Source: Stichopus chloronotus (lineage: Eukaryota > Echinodermata > Holothuroidea > Aspidochirotida > Stichopodidae). Taken from it: a stretch of DNA of 64,000 nt. Location: the NCBI GenBank assembly GCA_021234535.1, contig CM037850.1:19047388-19111387 (forward strand), written 5' to 3'. Each line of letters opens with the position of its first letter. The first letter of the stretch is position 1. Positions 13,416 through 40,908 of this stretch are shown in pieces. The position numbers and the translations under genes are program-made. The notes beneath the pieces were generated by a model. That model searched no databases. It saw only the letters and a program-made list of their open reading frames with translations, and was not told where the DNA came from.

Positions 13416-14067
13416 CTACAGAGAAAAGTAAACAATAAGAACAAGACATAAACAACTCCCTCATGTAATTCTGAAAATTGCACGCTTCATAACGCTATAA
13501 GCAGCATAGAGAAATGTATAGTATCTCAAACAAAGGTTTTGTTGTGATAACGTCAACCACATTTTTAAGTCAGAGTATCCAGCGAGTAGTTAAACAAATT
13601 GTGACTGATAGAACTTTAATTCTAGCCGGCGTATTGTGTTTCAGTCCCAAAATCAATATTTATGTTATTTTCTATGGAATTACATAGTTTCAATGTTATC
13701 GCATTCATCTAAATGATAAGTGCTAATGTTCAATAAATTTTCTTGTAATTAGGCTATAATGACTGGAACGAAGTCTCCAGCCGAGACGTACCCACTTCCA
13801 TTTTGCATTTTTTTAAACTGCTATGCATATAATTGATACGTATGTTAATGGCTCAATATCATTAGCACTTTTCTCAACAATTAGTATTTCTTTCGGCATT
13901 TTGTCGCATGAAATTAAATATATAAATGCTCATGAAAGGAAAATCATCCTATCGTTTTTCTGATGGATTAACATCTGAAAAAAACATAGTTATGACAAAC
14001 ATATAGTGTCAGGTACAGTAGTAATATGAGAGAAAGTTAAAGTATATTAAAACATAAATCGTTTCAC

Positions 14068-14137
14068 CTGCGAAAACGTAGCAAATGCGGCGTCAGCAAG
14101 AACAGGCACATGACCCAAGAGATCGTGGTAAACATCT
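14068..14137 (-). pseudogene. PAH-like copy, exon 8 (iron-ligand exon)
   Basis: 70 nt as in human. PDVYHDLLGHVPVLAD keeps both iron-binding His, but Cys and Glu of the usual DxCHELLGH are replaced by Tyr and Asp. Acceptor and GTGAAA donor are canonical. Confidence 0.88.
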
Positions 14138-14443
14138 CTGTAACAGATAACAAGAAATATCAAGTATCTGAACCTCAAATCAAACTTGATTATTAAAATA
14201 TCAACTCTCGGACGGTGGCACATAATTAACTAAATTGTTGTTTGGATCATTTATTTTTATGTGTAACAAGTATTACAGCATATCTTCATACGTTTTGTTT
14301 GAACTTTGAACTAATTAAAGTTGTAGCTAGTTCCTTGTATCAATTTGAGCGTCACCTTAACTATCAAATTTTATTTTAATGCTACTTCCCAAAACCGTAC
14401 TTGCTCACTCTTTCATGGTCGTTGAGCGTAGTCACTGACTTAT

Positions 14444-14558
14444 GGTTCTGGTGTGTACATAGGACTGGATCCATGTCTGATGTACTGAGTACAGTGAAAT
14501 ACTCGGAAAGCAAGGCCAGCCAAGAAGTTGCGTGAAAGGAGAGTGAAACCCTTGTAAT
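14444..14558 (-). pseudogene. PAH-like copy, exon 7 with 7-residue deletion and AT donor
   Basis: [19 protein letters not shown] is intact and family-typical. Before it, 14 residues stand where human PAH has 21: the RLRPVAG part is missing (21 nt, in frame). In human PAH this loop, around residues 245-251, contacts the pterin cofactor. After GAA CC the intron begins ATAAGT instead of GTAAGT. Confidence 0.85.
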
Positions 14559-14880
14559 CTAAAATAAGAGAGTTGGTCGATGTAGTTGTAGTTGCAGACT
14601 TGCAGACAGACTTCCAGAAAAAAAAAATAGAAAAAGCACCAGTTTAATAACTATTCAGATTATGGCTATCACTACAGAGGATCTGCTTCTAAATTCACGT
14701 TCATCCATTAGCATTGACGTTTAATCATGTTCAGTCCTTTTGGTGTTCCATGGTGAAACGGTTTCCTCGAAATTTGCCATTGCCAGTTTAGATTCTTCCT
14801 GAAAACGTTTTATTGAAATCTAAATTGTTTGAGACCCAGCACTATATTTCAGATGCATTAATAACCTCAATGGGTCTTAT

Positions 14881-15077
14881 CTTTCAGGAAGTTTGAAATG
14901 TCTTAAAGTTGTGGAATATTGTCTCTCCTGCAACCGCACTCCTTCACCAGAAGAGGGAAAATGTTATTAAACTCACGACAAGCATGTGTCGGGAAGAGTT
15001 TTGTAAGTTTGTCGAAAATGGTAGCCCATGTGTTAATTTCAGCTTCTGTGTAAGTGACCTTTGGAATGGGCTGACCA
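14881..15077 (-). pseudogene. PAH-like copy, exon 6 with stop codon and AT donor
   Basis: 197 nt, identical to human exon 6. [14 protein letters not shown] and DNIPQL are conserved, but the next codon, Glu in PAH/TPH (QLEDVS), is TAA, after which frame and similarity resume (DISNFLK). The exon end predicted from phase is followed by ATAAGA where GTAAGA is expected. Confidence 0.85.
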
Positions 15078-15825
15078 CTGCAAAGACATCAATTGAAAGA
15101 AATCGTTGTTAGTGATTTAGTCATAAATATTACATATATGCAGCATGCAATATTATATTTACATTTCAGGTTCACTCAGTTACTAACTTACTACAAACAC
15201 TGATGACCCGTTGAGAAAATGCACCTTAAGTTGATCTTTCTTTCTAAACTGATTGTTCACCGAAATATAGAGACGTTGGGGAGATGTTTGAAGGTAGAAG
15301 AAACGGGTAAGTATTGCGTTAATTACTGTTGAATGAAAACTCTTAATATTTGTCGGGTACAGAAAATAAACGTTCATATACAAGACAATAAAGACAGCCT
15401 CCTCTAAACGATGACTAATCACAGAGTAAGACTGAGATGACTTTTATGAATCAACACAACCGAATGTTTACGGTTCCCATGCTGTACTCGCATGTGCAAA
15501 CCATAAAGCTGTTCACTCATGCCGCGACTTCGTTTGATGTTTTGTTTACTGTACTAAACAGGAAGATCCACCTCCTCGTACCTTGAAAAGGCGATAGTAT
15601 TGAATATTCATATTTGATTCGATGAATATGGATGTAACAGACTTTCGGACTTTTGCGAATTTGACTCGTTTCCTGAAATTTTCCAAATGTTTTGAGATAA
15701 TAATGATCATATTTGTTAGTTATAACTCATTGTACGATACCGGTGGGGAATTGTAGTGAAATAAATTGTGAAAATAAACCCTGATTTCCCCTTTAACTGC
15801 TAAATTGATAGAACCATTTTCTTAC

Positions 15826-15893
15826 TGTCTATATTTGTATGCGATATCGGCAAAAACTTTTCTTCTTTCTCGGTAGACTTCGTCAGTAAATAT
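15826..15893 (-). pseudogene. PAH-like copy, exon 5
   Basis: 68 nt, same length and exit phase (2) as human exon 5. FTDEVYRERRKVFADIAYKYR matches the conserved DPVYRARRKQFADIAYNYR segment. Donor GTAAGA. Confidence 0.88.
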
Positions 15894-16406
15894 CTAGAAG
15901 GTAACACCAAAGTAATGTATTACTTAACAAGATAGACTGACAAGATAGATTCATGTAACAATCATCATTCATAAATTACATGTCGAACTCGTCACCTGCG
16001 ATTCAATTAATTTTCATATTGCAGTAATGACAGATATTTGAAAAGCTGTTCACACTTTCCAGCCTCTGTTTTGCTCAATACATTTAGGAATGGGAATATT
16101 ATAAAATCTACTTTTGATAATAAACAGTGTCAAACATTCTCTTTTTTTTCAGCCATTGCATTAGAACACAAAAAGAATGCAACGAATTCGAGTAATGAGT
16201 AAGCCTGATCTGTTCCTTTATAATTTTACAGTTAAACTATATTAATTTTATAGTTAAACTATTTCGTAGGACAAAACATTTTGCAGATCAATCCAGTTAA
16301 TGATTTTCTATGGCTCTGGCAACTATGAGAGCTTTGGAAATGAAATACATGATAATGCAATTTAATTATAACTATCGAGGAGGTAAGACAGTTGATATCA
16401 ACCCAC

Positions 16407-16495
16407 AGGAAGATCATAACCGAGGTCTGTCCCGTAGGTGATGATCGGGGATGCAAATTTGTCCAAGTCTTTCATTTTCTGTGGAAACCAAGGGT
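16407..16495 (-). pseudogene. PAH-like copy, exon 4
   Basis: 89 nt from ATCAG acceptor to GTGGGT donor. PWFPQKMKDLDKFASPIITYG corresponds to the conserved [21 protein letters not shown] at the start of the catalytic domain. Confidence 0.85.
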
Positions 16496-18241
16496 CTGAT
16501 GATTACAAGTAGATTAGGTTATTTGGTTATTCAGATTGAAACAAAGTTTTACATTTTTCAAAGAAATTTAGCTCGCGTCAAATTAGTTATTTCTATCACC
16601 TATTAGGCATTACCGGGTATTCGAGAGATAGTTAGGTAGCTCTTTCGTTCGTTTCACATAACTAGAGAAATGAAAATAACCAACAGGTGCTATGAAAGAG
16701 TGTCCATTTTGTCCATGTACATTTGAAACAGTTTGGCAGGTGCTAGAATTAAGAACATGATGAACTATATTCACTGTTGTTCGATATTACTCACAAGATG
16801 ACAAAAGGACTCTAAATGTGTGTTACACCCAACTGCAATAAGGAGAGAACCAAAGAGTGAACAGGCAGCCGTGTAAATAGTATATGTATGGTCGATTTCA
16901 TTATGATGCAAATGATATTCGCTCCATATAAATGACTAATTATGATAGATTTTGTGATTTTTATTTATTGATTGTACTCGTGTAATTACTCTCTTGCCCA
17001 TCATGTTTATTTCCTCTCCCGATAGTACAATTGTGTGTACCTTTATTGAATTCAAACGTGACATGTGTATTCATTAGGTGAAACCATTATGTTCAGTTTC
17101 TCATTTACCGTGGCAGTTAGAATGCTTCGCTCTATTTTCATATGTTATTTTCTTTTTATAATGGCAGCGTTTTGATACCAGGGTAAAAAGCAAAGCAACT
17201 TTAAGGTATTAACGTTTCAATGGGCTGAACATTTAACGTCATATATTAAAATAATCGCCACCTTTTTCCCTTTATTTCTAGATAGTTACACGTGTCCTAT
17301 GCTGGTAAATATATTTGAATCAAATACGAATAGTTACAGAACATTGACAGGCTTTGCAAAAGCTTATAGAGACTTAGTTCAACCAAGCATTTTCCCCTCT
17401 TTTTTCTCTCTCCATTTTCCTTTCCCTGAAGCTGCAAAGGAGAGACAAATTTGGTGAGATCTACATTGGATTCGAACTTCATTCATGATTATTTTATGGA
17501 ACATATGGTAACATATACTTAATAATTAATCATTAAGAGTGTACCCTAACCCACTGCCTTACGAGTGCACATGGAAGATTGGGTCGTTCAAATTATCACA
17601 ACCATCCTTGGCACAATATAATCTGCCTACTCGTCAAACCTGTGTTATCGTTTAATAACGCAACACTGTTTGGGAAATTACCATTAATGGTAAGAACTGT
17701 CAACTGTCATCTACCTTTAACGGTAAAAATGATCAGGCCATGGAATTGGATATGTAACAAAATAATGAGAAGTTATCAGTCAATGCCTCAACTTTCAAGT
17801 ATAGGAAAAACTTATGCAGAGAAAATATTGACACAGTTTTAAGAACAAATTAATGTTGTGAGGTCTTCATGGAAAGACAAAAGAGCAGAGGCAGCACTTT
17901 TACTGAACTATAACCTTCGTTTTCTTTTTCCCACATAGTTCATCATGATTAAACAACAAACTTACAAAGCATTCACAAACCATAGTTGTACTTGATACGT
18001 CACTATTTAATTTGTGGACGTTTTATTGTTTTCTCATTCCGAAGGGTATGATTTAAGCCACCGTTAAGCATATAAATTACCCCCAAAGGCTTTCGAATCT
18101 AAACTATTAAAACATGAATACCTACAGTTTAAGTCAACGTAATTTTTAGTCCTCTCCATGGTATTCTACTTCAAGTGAGCTTAATTTTGGACTTTACCAT
18201 ATAGCATAACATATCAGGATGATGAGGTTTTTCGTATTTAC

Positions 18242-18419
18242 CCGAGTTTTCACTTTCACGTCGGGAAAGGAGGCGGACATAATCGGACATCGGCTTCAGT
18301 TTCTCAATTACATCACTTAAATCATCTGCTTCTTTATCACAGGTGACCAGAAATTCATAAGTGTCGTTTCTGGGACTGGAAAGTCTTGCTTCGACAAAGG
18401 TCAGGTTAACGTTGTTTTC
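18242..18419 (-). pseudogene. PAH-like copy, exon 3 (ACT domain)
   Basis: Acceptor TCTCTTACAG, donor GTAAAT, 178 nt, phase 0 in and phase 1 out. ENNVNLTFVEARLSS aligns with ENDVNLTHIESRPSR of human PAH, followed by the YEF strand. The start matches the human exon 2/3 junction. Confidence 0.85.
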
Positions 18420-19404
18420 CTGTAAGAGACGTAGCGATGGCAGGTATCTTCAATCATCCCTGCACAACAATTGTTATCTCAATCGACACCAAGGAACTTA
18501 AAGCTTAACTATCGATATCACATTAACTGCTCGATACCATAACAACATTGAACACTCTGAAACTGAATTCTCATTCGCTGTACTTTAAAGTTTACTTAAC
18601 ACTTAAAACAAGTAATCAAAGAAAGGATATGATATATAGGTGGGTAAAAGTTACCCCATTTTTATTATCAGAATAGAGGGCGATTTCGAGGAGAAACACT
18701 GAAATCTATATAATAAAAAAAGATCCTGAGTGTTCTGGCCTAGGACATCTCGTTATTTAGACTAAACATCAGAGAGGTGTGGTTAGTCTGACTTCCTCCT
18801 TTCAAGAATTTAGCGCCACCGGATGCTTGACTCTTCTACAAACAATAAAGGATCTGAAAACATCTCACCGTACGGTTGTTGTTCAAAACATAACCATCGT
18901 TTCATGAATATGGCAAAAGGCACTTTAAAGCATTATTATAACCGTTTGCAACTGGTAAACCCGTACATCAACCTGGCCGAAGATGTAAGAATTGTTTCTA
19001 CGTGGTTCCGAAATTGCTTTCCATTTCCAAAGTTTCCATTTAACGTACATTGTATGTGTGAACAAATTCAGTCTTTATCGTGTCCCGTTAACGTGAAAAT
19101 AAAAATTCTTCCTGACTTCACACGAACTCTTACCTCTGCAGAACTTTTTTTGCCCAACTACATGGCCAACTATTTAATTCAAGGCCATCGTTTGGATTCG
19201 GTGCCTATATAGATATTATTCACTTAATTCTTCTTCGAGGATTGTATGTTGAGCCACACAATTGGCTATTAAGGAGAAAATGTCCGTTTTTAAGGAATAT
19301 TCAGACGTCTTTTTTTTAAATCATGCTTTACGTGTACGCATGTGATAGAACGAAGCAATGCTCCCAAACTACAAATATAGCCAACTCAATGTTTGCAAAC
19401 ATAC

Positions 19405-19485
19405 AGCGGGTTAGGTAATGAAGCTTTTCAGTCTGGAGGATACTCTGCAATCTAACAAAAAGGTAATTGTTGTCCCCTGCCTTAT
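19405..19485 (-). pseudogene. PAH-like copy, candidate exon 2 with in-frame TAA
   Basis: Flanked by an acceptor CTGCAG and a donor GTATGT, 81 nt, phase 0 at both ends as required. From its Gly (GTTITFLLDCRVSSRLKSF) to the donor is 24 codons, exactly the number between the matching Gly and the exon 2 end in human PAH, with a similar hydrophobic pattern (ACT strand and helix). Codon 25 is TAA. Sequence similarity alone is weak; phase and length make the case. Confidence 0.4.
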
Positions 19486-20175
19486 CTGCAGTGGTAAGTT
19501 CTTTTCACATTTGATAACGTTAATGACACAATGAAAGAAATAACATATTGAGAGAATCCACTCTCATTGGACATACTTGCTTTATTTAAATGGAATTTTA
19601 GCGACCTGACATTAATACTGAAAGAGTATTGACTAACGTATTTCTTATGCAGAGTACAGAAAATATAGAAGTATTAGAAATACCAACTATTGTTCAGTTA
19701 TACGACCTACTAAAAATGGGTAGAAGATTTGAACACCGGTGAATATTTTCAAACATTGAAATGGGACCGATGGCATTTCCATCCTTGAAGCACCTATATA
19801 CAATGAAAGACCGACAATCAATGTACAGTTACCGTTCACTGAAACCAGTATGTGCATAGGACAGAGGACTACCAGGCTTTCTCTCTTTGTCTGAACTTGT
19901 AACGTTTCTACCAGTACGGGCACAAGTGTTCTATGAATTTTGCACCATGCCACTCCGAAGTGGATATTTAATCTGTCAACGAGGAAAATTGCTCCCACCT
20001 TTTGGAACTCTCACATAGCTGACAGCAATTTAGCAATGGTCCCTGCACATAGTTACTACCACGACTACTTAACATTATTTCCTGTAGACACATATGTGAT
20101 TTCATCTGTTGTTATGGCACAGAATGTTTTCCTGTCTATTCATTTTCTTCCAAATTTTAAATTAATGTGACTTAC

Positions 20176-20232
20176 ATTATTCTCACTGGTGTCTTCTACG
20201 TATCTCTTCATAGTTGTCCTATCGGCATCCAT
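20176..20232 (-). pseudogene. PAH-like copy, exon 1
   Basis: ATG plus 18 codons (MDADRTTMKRYVEDTSENN), ending phase 0 at GTAAGT. The RYVED segment corresponds to SYIED of human PAH. Twin of the exon at 147-203. Confidence 0.75.
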
Positions 20233-20305
20233 GTTTTACTCAATAAGAAATGGGCAATGGTTAAAAATGGATAAAATGCTCAACATTGCTGTGTTGGGAG
20301 AATCC

Positions 20306-20311
20306 ATTATA
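20306..20311 (-). promoter_or_regulatory. TATA-like motif upstream of the PAH-like copy
   Basis: TATAAT on the minus strand about 75 bases upstream of the ATG, a spacing similar to that at the left-edge paralogue. Motif only. Confidence 0.2.
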
Positions 20312-22532
20312 CGTAACGAGTTAGTTATTAACATAAGGACAGTGTAACCTATCCATTAAACGGTGAATGACACCCAGTAAACTATGAGGGTTAAAACGTG
20401 TTTAGGATGCATGTCCTCGAACTAACCAATAGTTGGAGATTTCTACACTATAAATATGCTTTAATTATTTAATACTAATGCATATTTTGACAGAATGATA
20501 TTGTGGTCTAATACAGTACTTCTTGCTTATCAAACCAGTTTGATGCTCATTTTTACAGCCTACAATAATAATACCAGGAGGTTTCATTCTGGATCGTTGG
20601 AAATATTACACATAAGCTGCTTGTACATAACCAGGTAAAAAATGTAGGCCAAACTACATTTGCAACAACAAACAGGGGATACTTGGACTTTTGCTTGTTT
20701 AGTCCGGGGTATTTTGCTTTCAGTTATAGCTGTGAAAAACGTAGAGAGAAAGGTCCAAACATGGATGTAAGAAATTTACTACAATGTAAACCACTTTCAA
20801 AAGAAAGGTGATTGAAGCGTCTTAAACATACTTTTACTGATATCGTAAGACTGAAATTAATAGAGAAATTTCAAAATTATAACAATTCCCTTTTCCCAAA
20901 AATAAAAAAAAATTAAGAACAGTTACTCTAAATGTATTGCGCTACGTCTTCCCTTTTCAATGAAATTGTTGTTATAAGGTTGACACTAACCAGCAAGTAA
21001 TAAGGCTATTTGTAGTAACATGGATCTACGAAGGAAAGGAGGTAAATTTGGAAAGGAAAGTTTCATTAAACCTTACCCATTAGATTTTTTTCCGGTGTGA
21101 TGTTTCAATTCATAAGGGATGAGCAGCTTAGGATGCCCATTTATTGCTCACACACTATTAGATGGGCTACGTGCAACATACAGGTATGACAAGCCTTTTG
21201 AGTAATCAGTACTGTCACCTCAGAAGGTTCACACAAAATGGCTGTTTTAGACAATTGACTGACCTAAGAAATTGTGCGCCATTGCTGTAATGGGAGCAAC
21301 AAGTAGTGATGTGCAGTTTGCTGGCGGTTAAAAAATAGGTCACTGAAAGAAACCAAAGTTCGCATCTACCACCGTTTTGAAGTTACGCTTTTCTCTTTTA
21401 TTTCTTTGTTACAAATCCTTCGATGAAACTCCAGCAAACGTTTGCAATTCTATATTTTTATGAGATTGCTTCGGACTAAGTTTAATTGCCTACGGAGTAC
21501 TGGAGACCCTATACCTTGAAAATAATGGAACTTCAACTGCGACCAGATTCGTTCATTTTTGTTTGTTCTACCTCTTATGTTGCTGATCATCTGTACATAC
21601 TCATATGAAAGGTTCATAGTACTATCAAATGGGTGAACTATACCAGAATCCTATGATTATGTCTTGTGACCATTATGCAGATCGTTATGTAGTCGCCATT
21701 GTTCGACGTAGGATAAAACATTTTAATCCCCATTATCTAGTGGCAACTATGAAAGTTCAAAGGGATTTTATTTCTACCATGGTAGTGCAAAAACCCTCAC
21801 TTTAAAGATTATTCAACAGATTTATGGTACATTCTGTTAGAATATTGCAATACACAGGTATACTCTAAAGTTTAGCTATTCCTCAATAAAATTCTTGACC
21901 TCCAAGTAGCTTCGAATTGCTTCTATGAGGTTCCATGGAAGTGTGACGGTGGCATAGAATTTTGGTATAGGCTATTGCTAGCTTCTATAATGTATGTTCA
22001 ATAGGATACTTATTCTCAAATCAACACAAAAAGTTCTCTATAAAGCATTGTTGTGTTTGGCTAACCCCTAACCTTCTTTTATATATGATATGATACATAT
22101 CAATTGATTGTTCCCGGCGTTCTGTGCCACCATCGTAGTTATGGCAGAGCATTCCTGTACTGGACTATGCTTGAAATCTTCTAGTAACATCTACTGTCGT
22201 GATCAAGAGATCAACTGTTCTAGTAGGCCACAAATAAAGTCATCACTGCGTCATTGACTAGAAGATGGCGTGGCGAGAAATTGTTCAAAAAATTCTAGTA
22301 ACTAGGTATCAGTGCCTGGCTCATCAGTAGCAATGAGATGATGTTACTCCAGATTTGGGAAGACTACACCCTGCCGCTATAGCCCTGTTATTCCTCGATA
22401 GCGTTCTCATCGTTGCCAAAGTCAATGGACACTGGTCACCTGGTTACTGATTATTTGATTACGGTAACGTCCTGCAATGTTTTCTCTATTAACAGCCAAC
22501 AGTGTTCTGATACATAAGAGGGACTTCCTCAG
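20312..22532. other. Intergenic stretch between PAH-like copy and CLCA gene
   Basis: No ORF of note and no splice-consistent coding segment on either strand; single-copy-looking AT-rich DNA. Confidence 0.6.
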
Positions 22533-22538
22533 TTTATT
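22533..22538 (-). terminator. AATAAA polyadenylation signal, CLCA gene
   Basis: AATAAA on the minus strand about 217 bases beyond the CLCA stop codon. Confidence 0.4.
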
Positions 22539-22754
22539 TCCCTTCATGTAATAGCACATGATTGTTAAGTTGGCAATGCGGTATCTAACTATTTCACTTC
22601 ATGTCTCTTGCTTCTCTCTAAAGCTCAAATATTTTTTTTTTTCCAGTTGGCATTCGGTGCGACGTAACGTGGGTATCGATTGGTACAACTTATGCTTTGC
22701 TTGCAATTAGGTGTTCGAAGTAATACATATTGTATAACTAAAGGACATTTTAGT

Positions 22755-39333
<16,579 letters not shown>

Positions 39334-39396
39334 CTTGCTGCGTATGTTTCTTCTCACAAATCCCACTTGAAATAATGCCGTAACGTCTTTTACGCC

Positions 39397-39410
39397 TATA
39401 TATATATTTA
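39397..39410 (-). promoter_or_regulatory. TATA box of the CLCA gene
   Basis: TATATATATA lies about 65-75 bases upstream of the preferred start codon, fitting a short 5' UTR and favouring the ATG at 39333. Confidence 0.45.
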
Positions 39411-40884
39411 AACGCTTCAGTAATCACACATATGTAGCAGTTTTAAGTCACAGTATTCGTTTAGTGACGTGAACAGAAATAAAACAATGTTGCAACAGTG
39501 GACAGTGATTGGCCTTGTTTGTCTGATAGTGCACTGGCTGTGTCACCTGTTACTAACTCAGAGCAGTTTTTACTGTGTAATGGTTGTAAAGTATTCGCAG
39601 TTAATGCTGTACTTCCTAGGAGATTAGGCTGATTTATTTATAATATTAAATATTGTTTACCCCGTTCAAATATTTAAATATCTTACAGCCACTCCTATCG
39701 GGAAATAAGTATGTTGAATTGTATTGATAGGCAATGCCTGTTTCAAGTACAGTACGTTACAGTACGGTACGAGGTACGAATATCTGTGAAGGTTGTCTTT
39801 GTTTAATTCCTTTATATTAAGGAAATAATTCTCTTTAGAGGTTTAAAGCTTCTGTTAACTGTTTTGTGTTTGAAGTTTGTCATCTGTTGAGGTTTTCATG
39901 TGCTGATAGTTGTCTTTTCACTCCTTTGTAGTAAGTTTGTTTCTGTTGTACTTAATTGTCTTTTTATCATGGGAAATGAATCTTGGATAAAGGAAGAGTA
40001 CTTAATTTGGCAGATGAATTACAATCACTCAGACAATACTTAATCGCGCATTAAATAGCAACTCTTTTCTACAAAAAAAAAAAAAGCCATGCGTAATTAT
40101 CATTCACCGTAATCATCAACAAGTGCAATTCCATATTATAAAATCTGGCAAAAGGGTACTTGAAATAGGTATAAAAACGATAAATTATGAAATAATAGGA
40201 AACCGGCATTATCTGCAGTTAGACATGGAACGAAATACCTTGAGTTTTATAGATGCTCATTACATAATTGGCAAGTTTTTGATAGTACATAGTATATATA
40301 TACTCACTCATTTTTCTGTCAAATCACGTAATTGAGAACGCTACATTAACTGTCTAGCGGTGTCAAACTTCCCATTCCTTAAAAAGACAACAAAAGTGCA
40401 AACTTTCTGGAATAAAACCACTAACTGGTTAGTGAGACTCACATCTTCGTTTGCGTATGGCCTATAAATTTACCTTTTAACTTTACTACTCATAATTTGA
40501 TACAGCTGGGTTACAGTAAAGCTAGCCTATTCTATATGTTCTAACGACAAACGTGACATAATATTTTAAGTTCTAATGTAGACAATACGATAGTTTTAGT
40601 TTGGTTAGTTTGGTTATTGAATAATTTATCTTAGCAAGAATATCGATTGAATACCATGGAGAGGGCTATGTCTTACTAGATTGTTCATAATTTTTAATGA
40701 AGATACAACCACGATCTTTGAAAATCATGCATTACATATAACATGAATTGTCAACTACGTAGTGAGTTTATTGTGACCCTAAAAAAAAAGAGTGAAAGTA
40801 AAATAATAGTGAAGAAGAGTCAACCTCATACGGAATCGAGAAACAAAATCTCGCTAGGGCGTCAATTTTCTGAAACTTGACGTT

Positions 40885-40908
40885 TGTCGAGATACTAATA
40901 TCTCGTCA
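40885..40908. repeat. Imperfect inverted repeat
   Basis: TGTCGAGATA, four-base loop CTAA, then TATCTCGTCA: ten-base arms with one mismatch. It sits in a region (40855-41110) where CGTCAA, GAGATA and GTCGA-like words recur, suggesting a degenerate element. Confidence 0.55.

Noticed and set aside
18823..19212. 129-codon plus-strand ORF
   Set aside because: Lies in an intron of the PAH-like copy on the opposite strand, with no family resemblance or splice context.
19687..19998. 103-codon minus-strand ORF between PAH-like exons 1 and 2
   Set aside because: No resemblance to the ACT domain, no splice sites in the required phase.
39334..39366. Upstream in-frame ATG of the CLCA gene
   Set aside because: It would put eleven mostly basic residues before the signal peptide and sits very near the expected transcription start.
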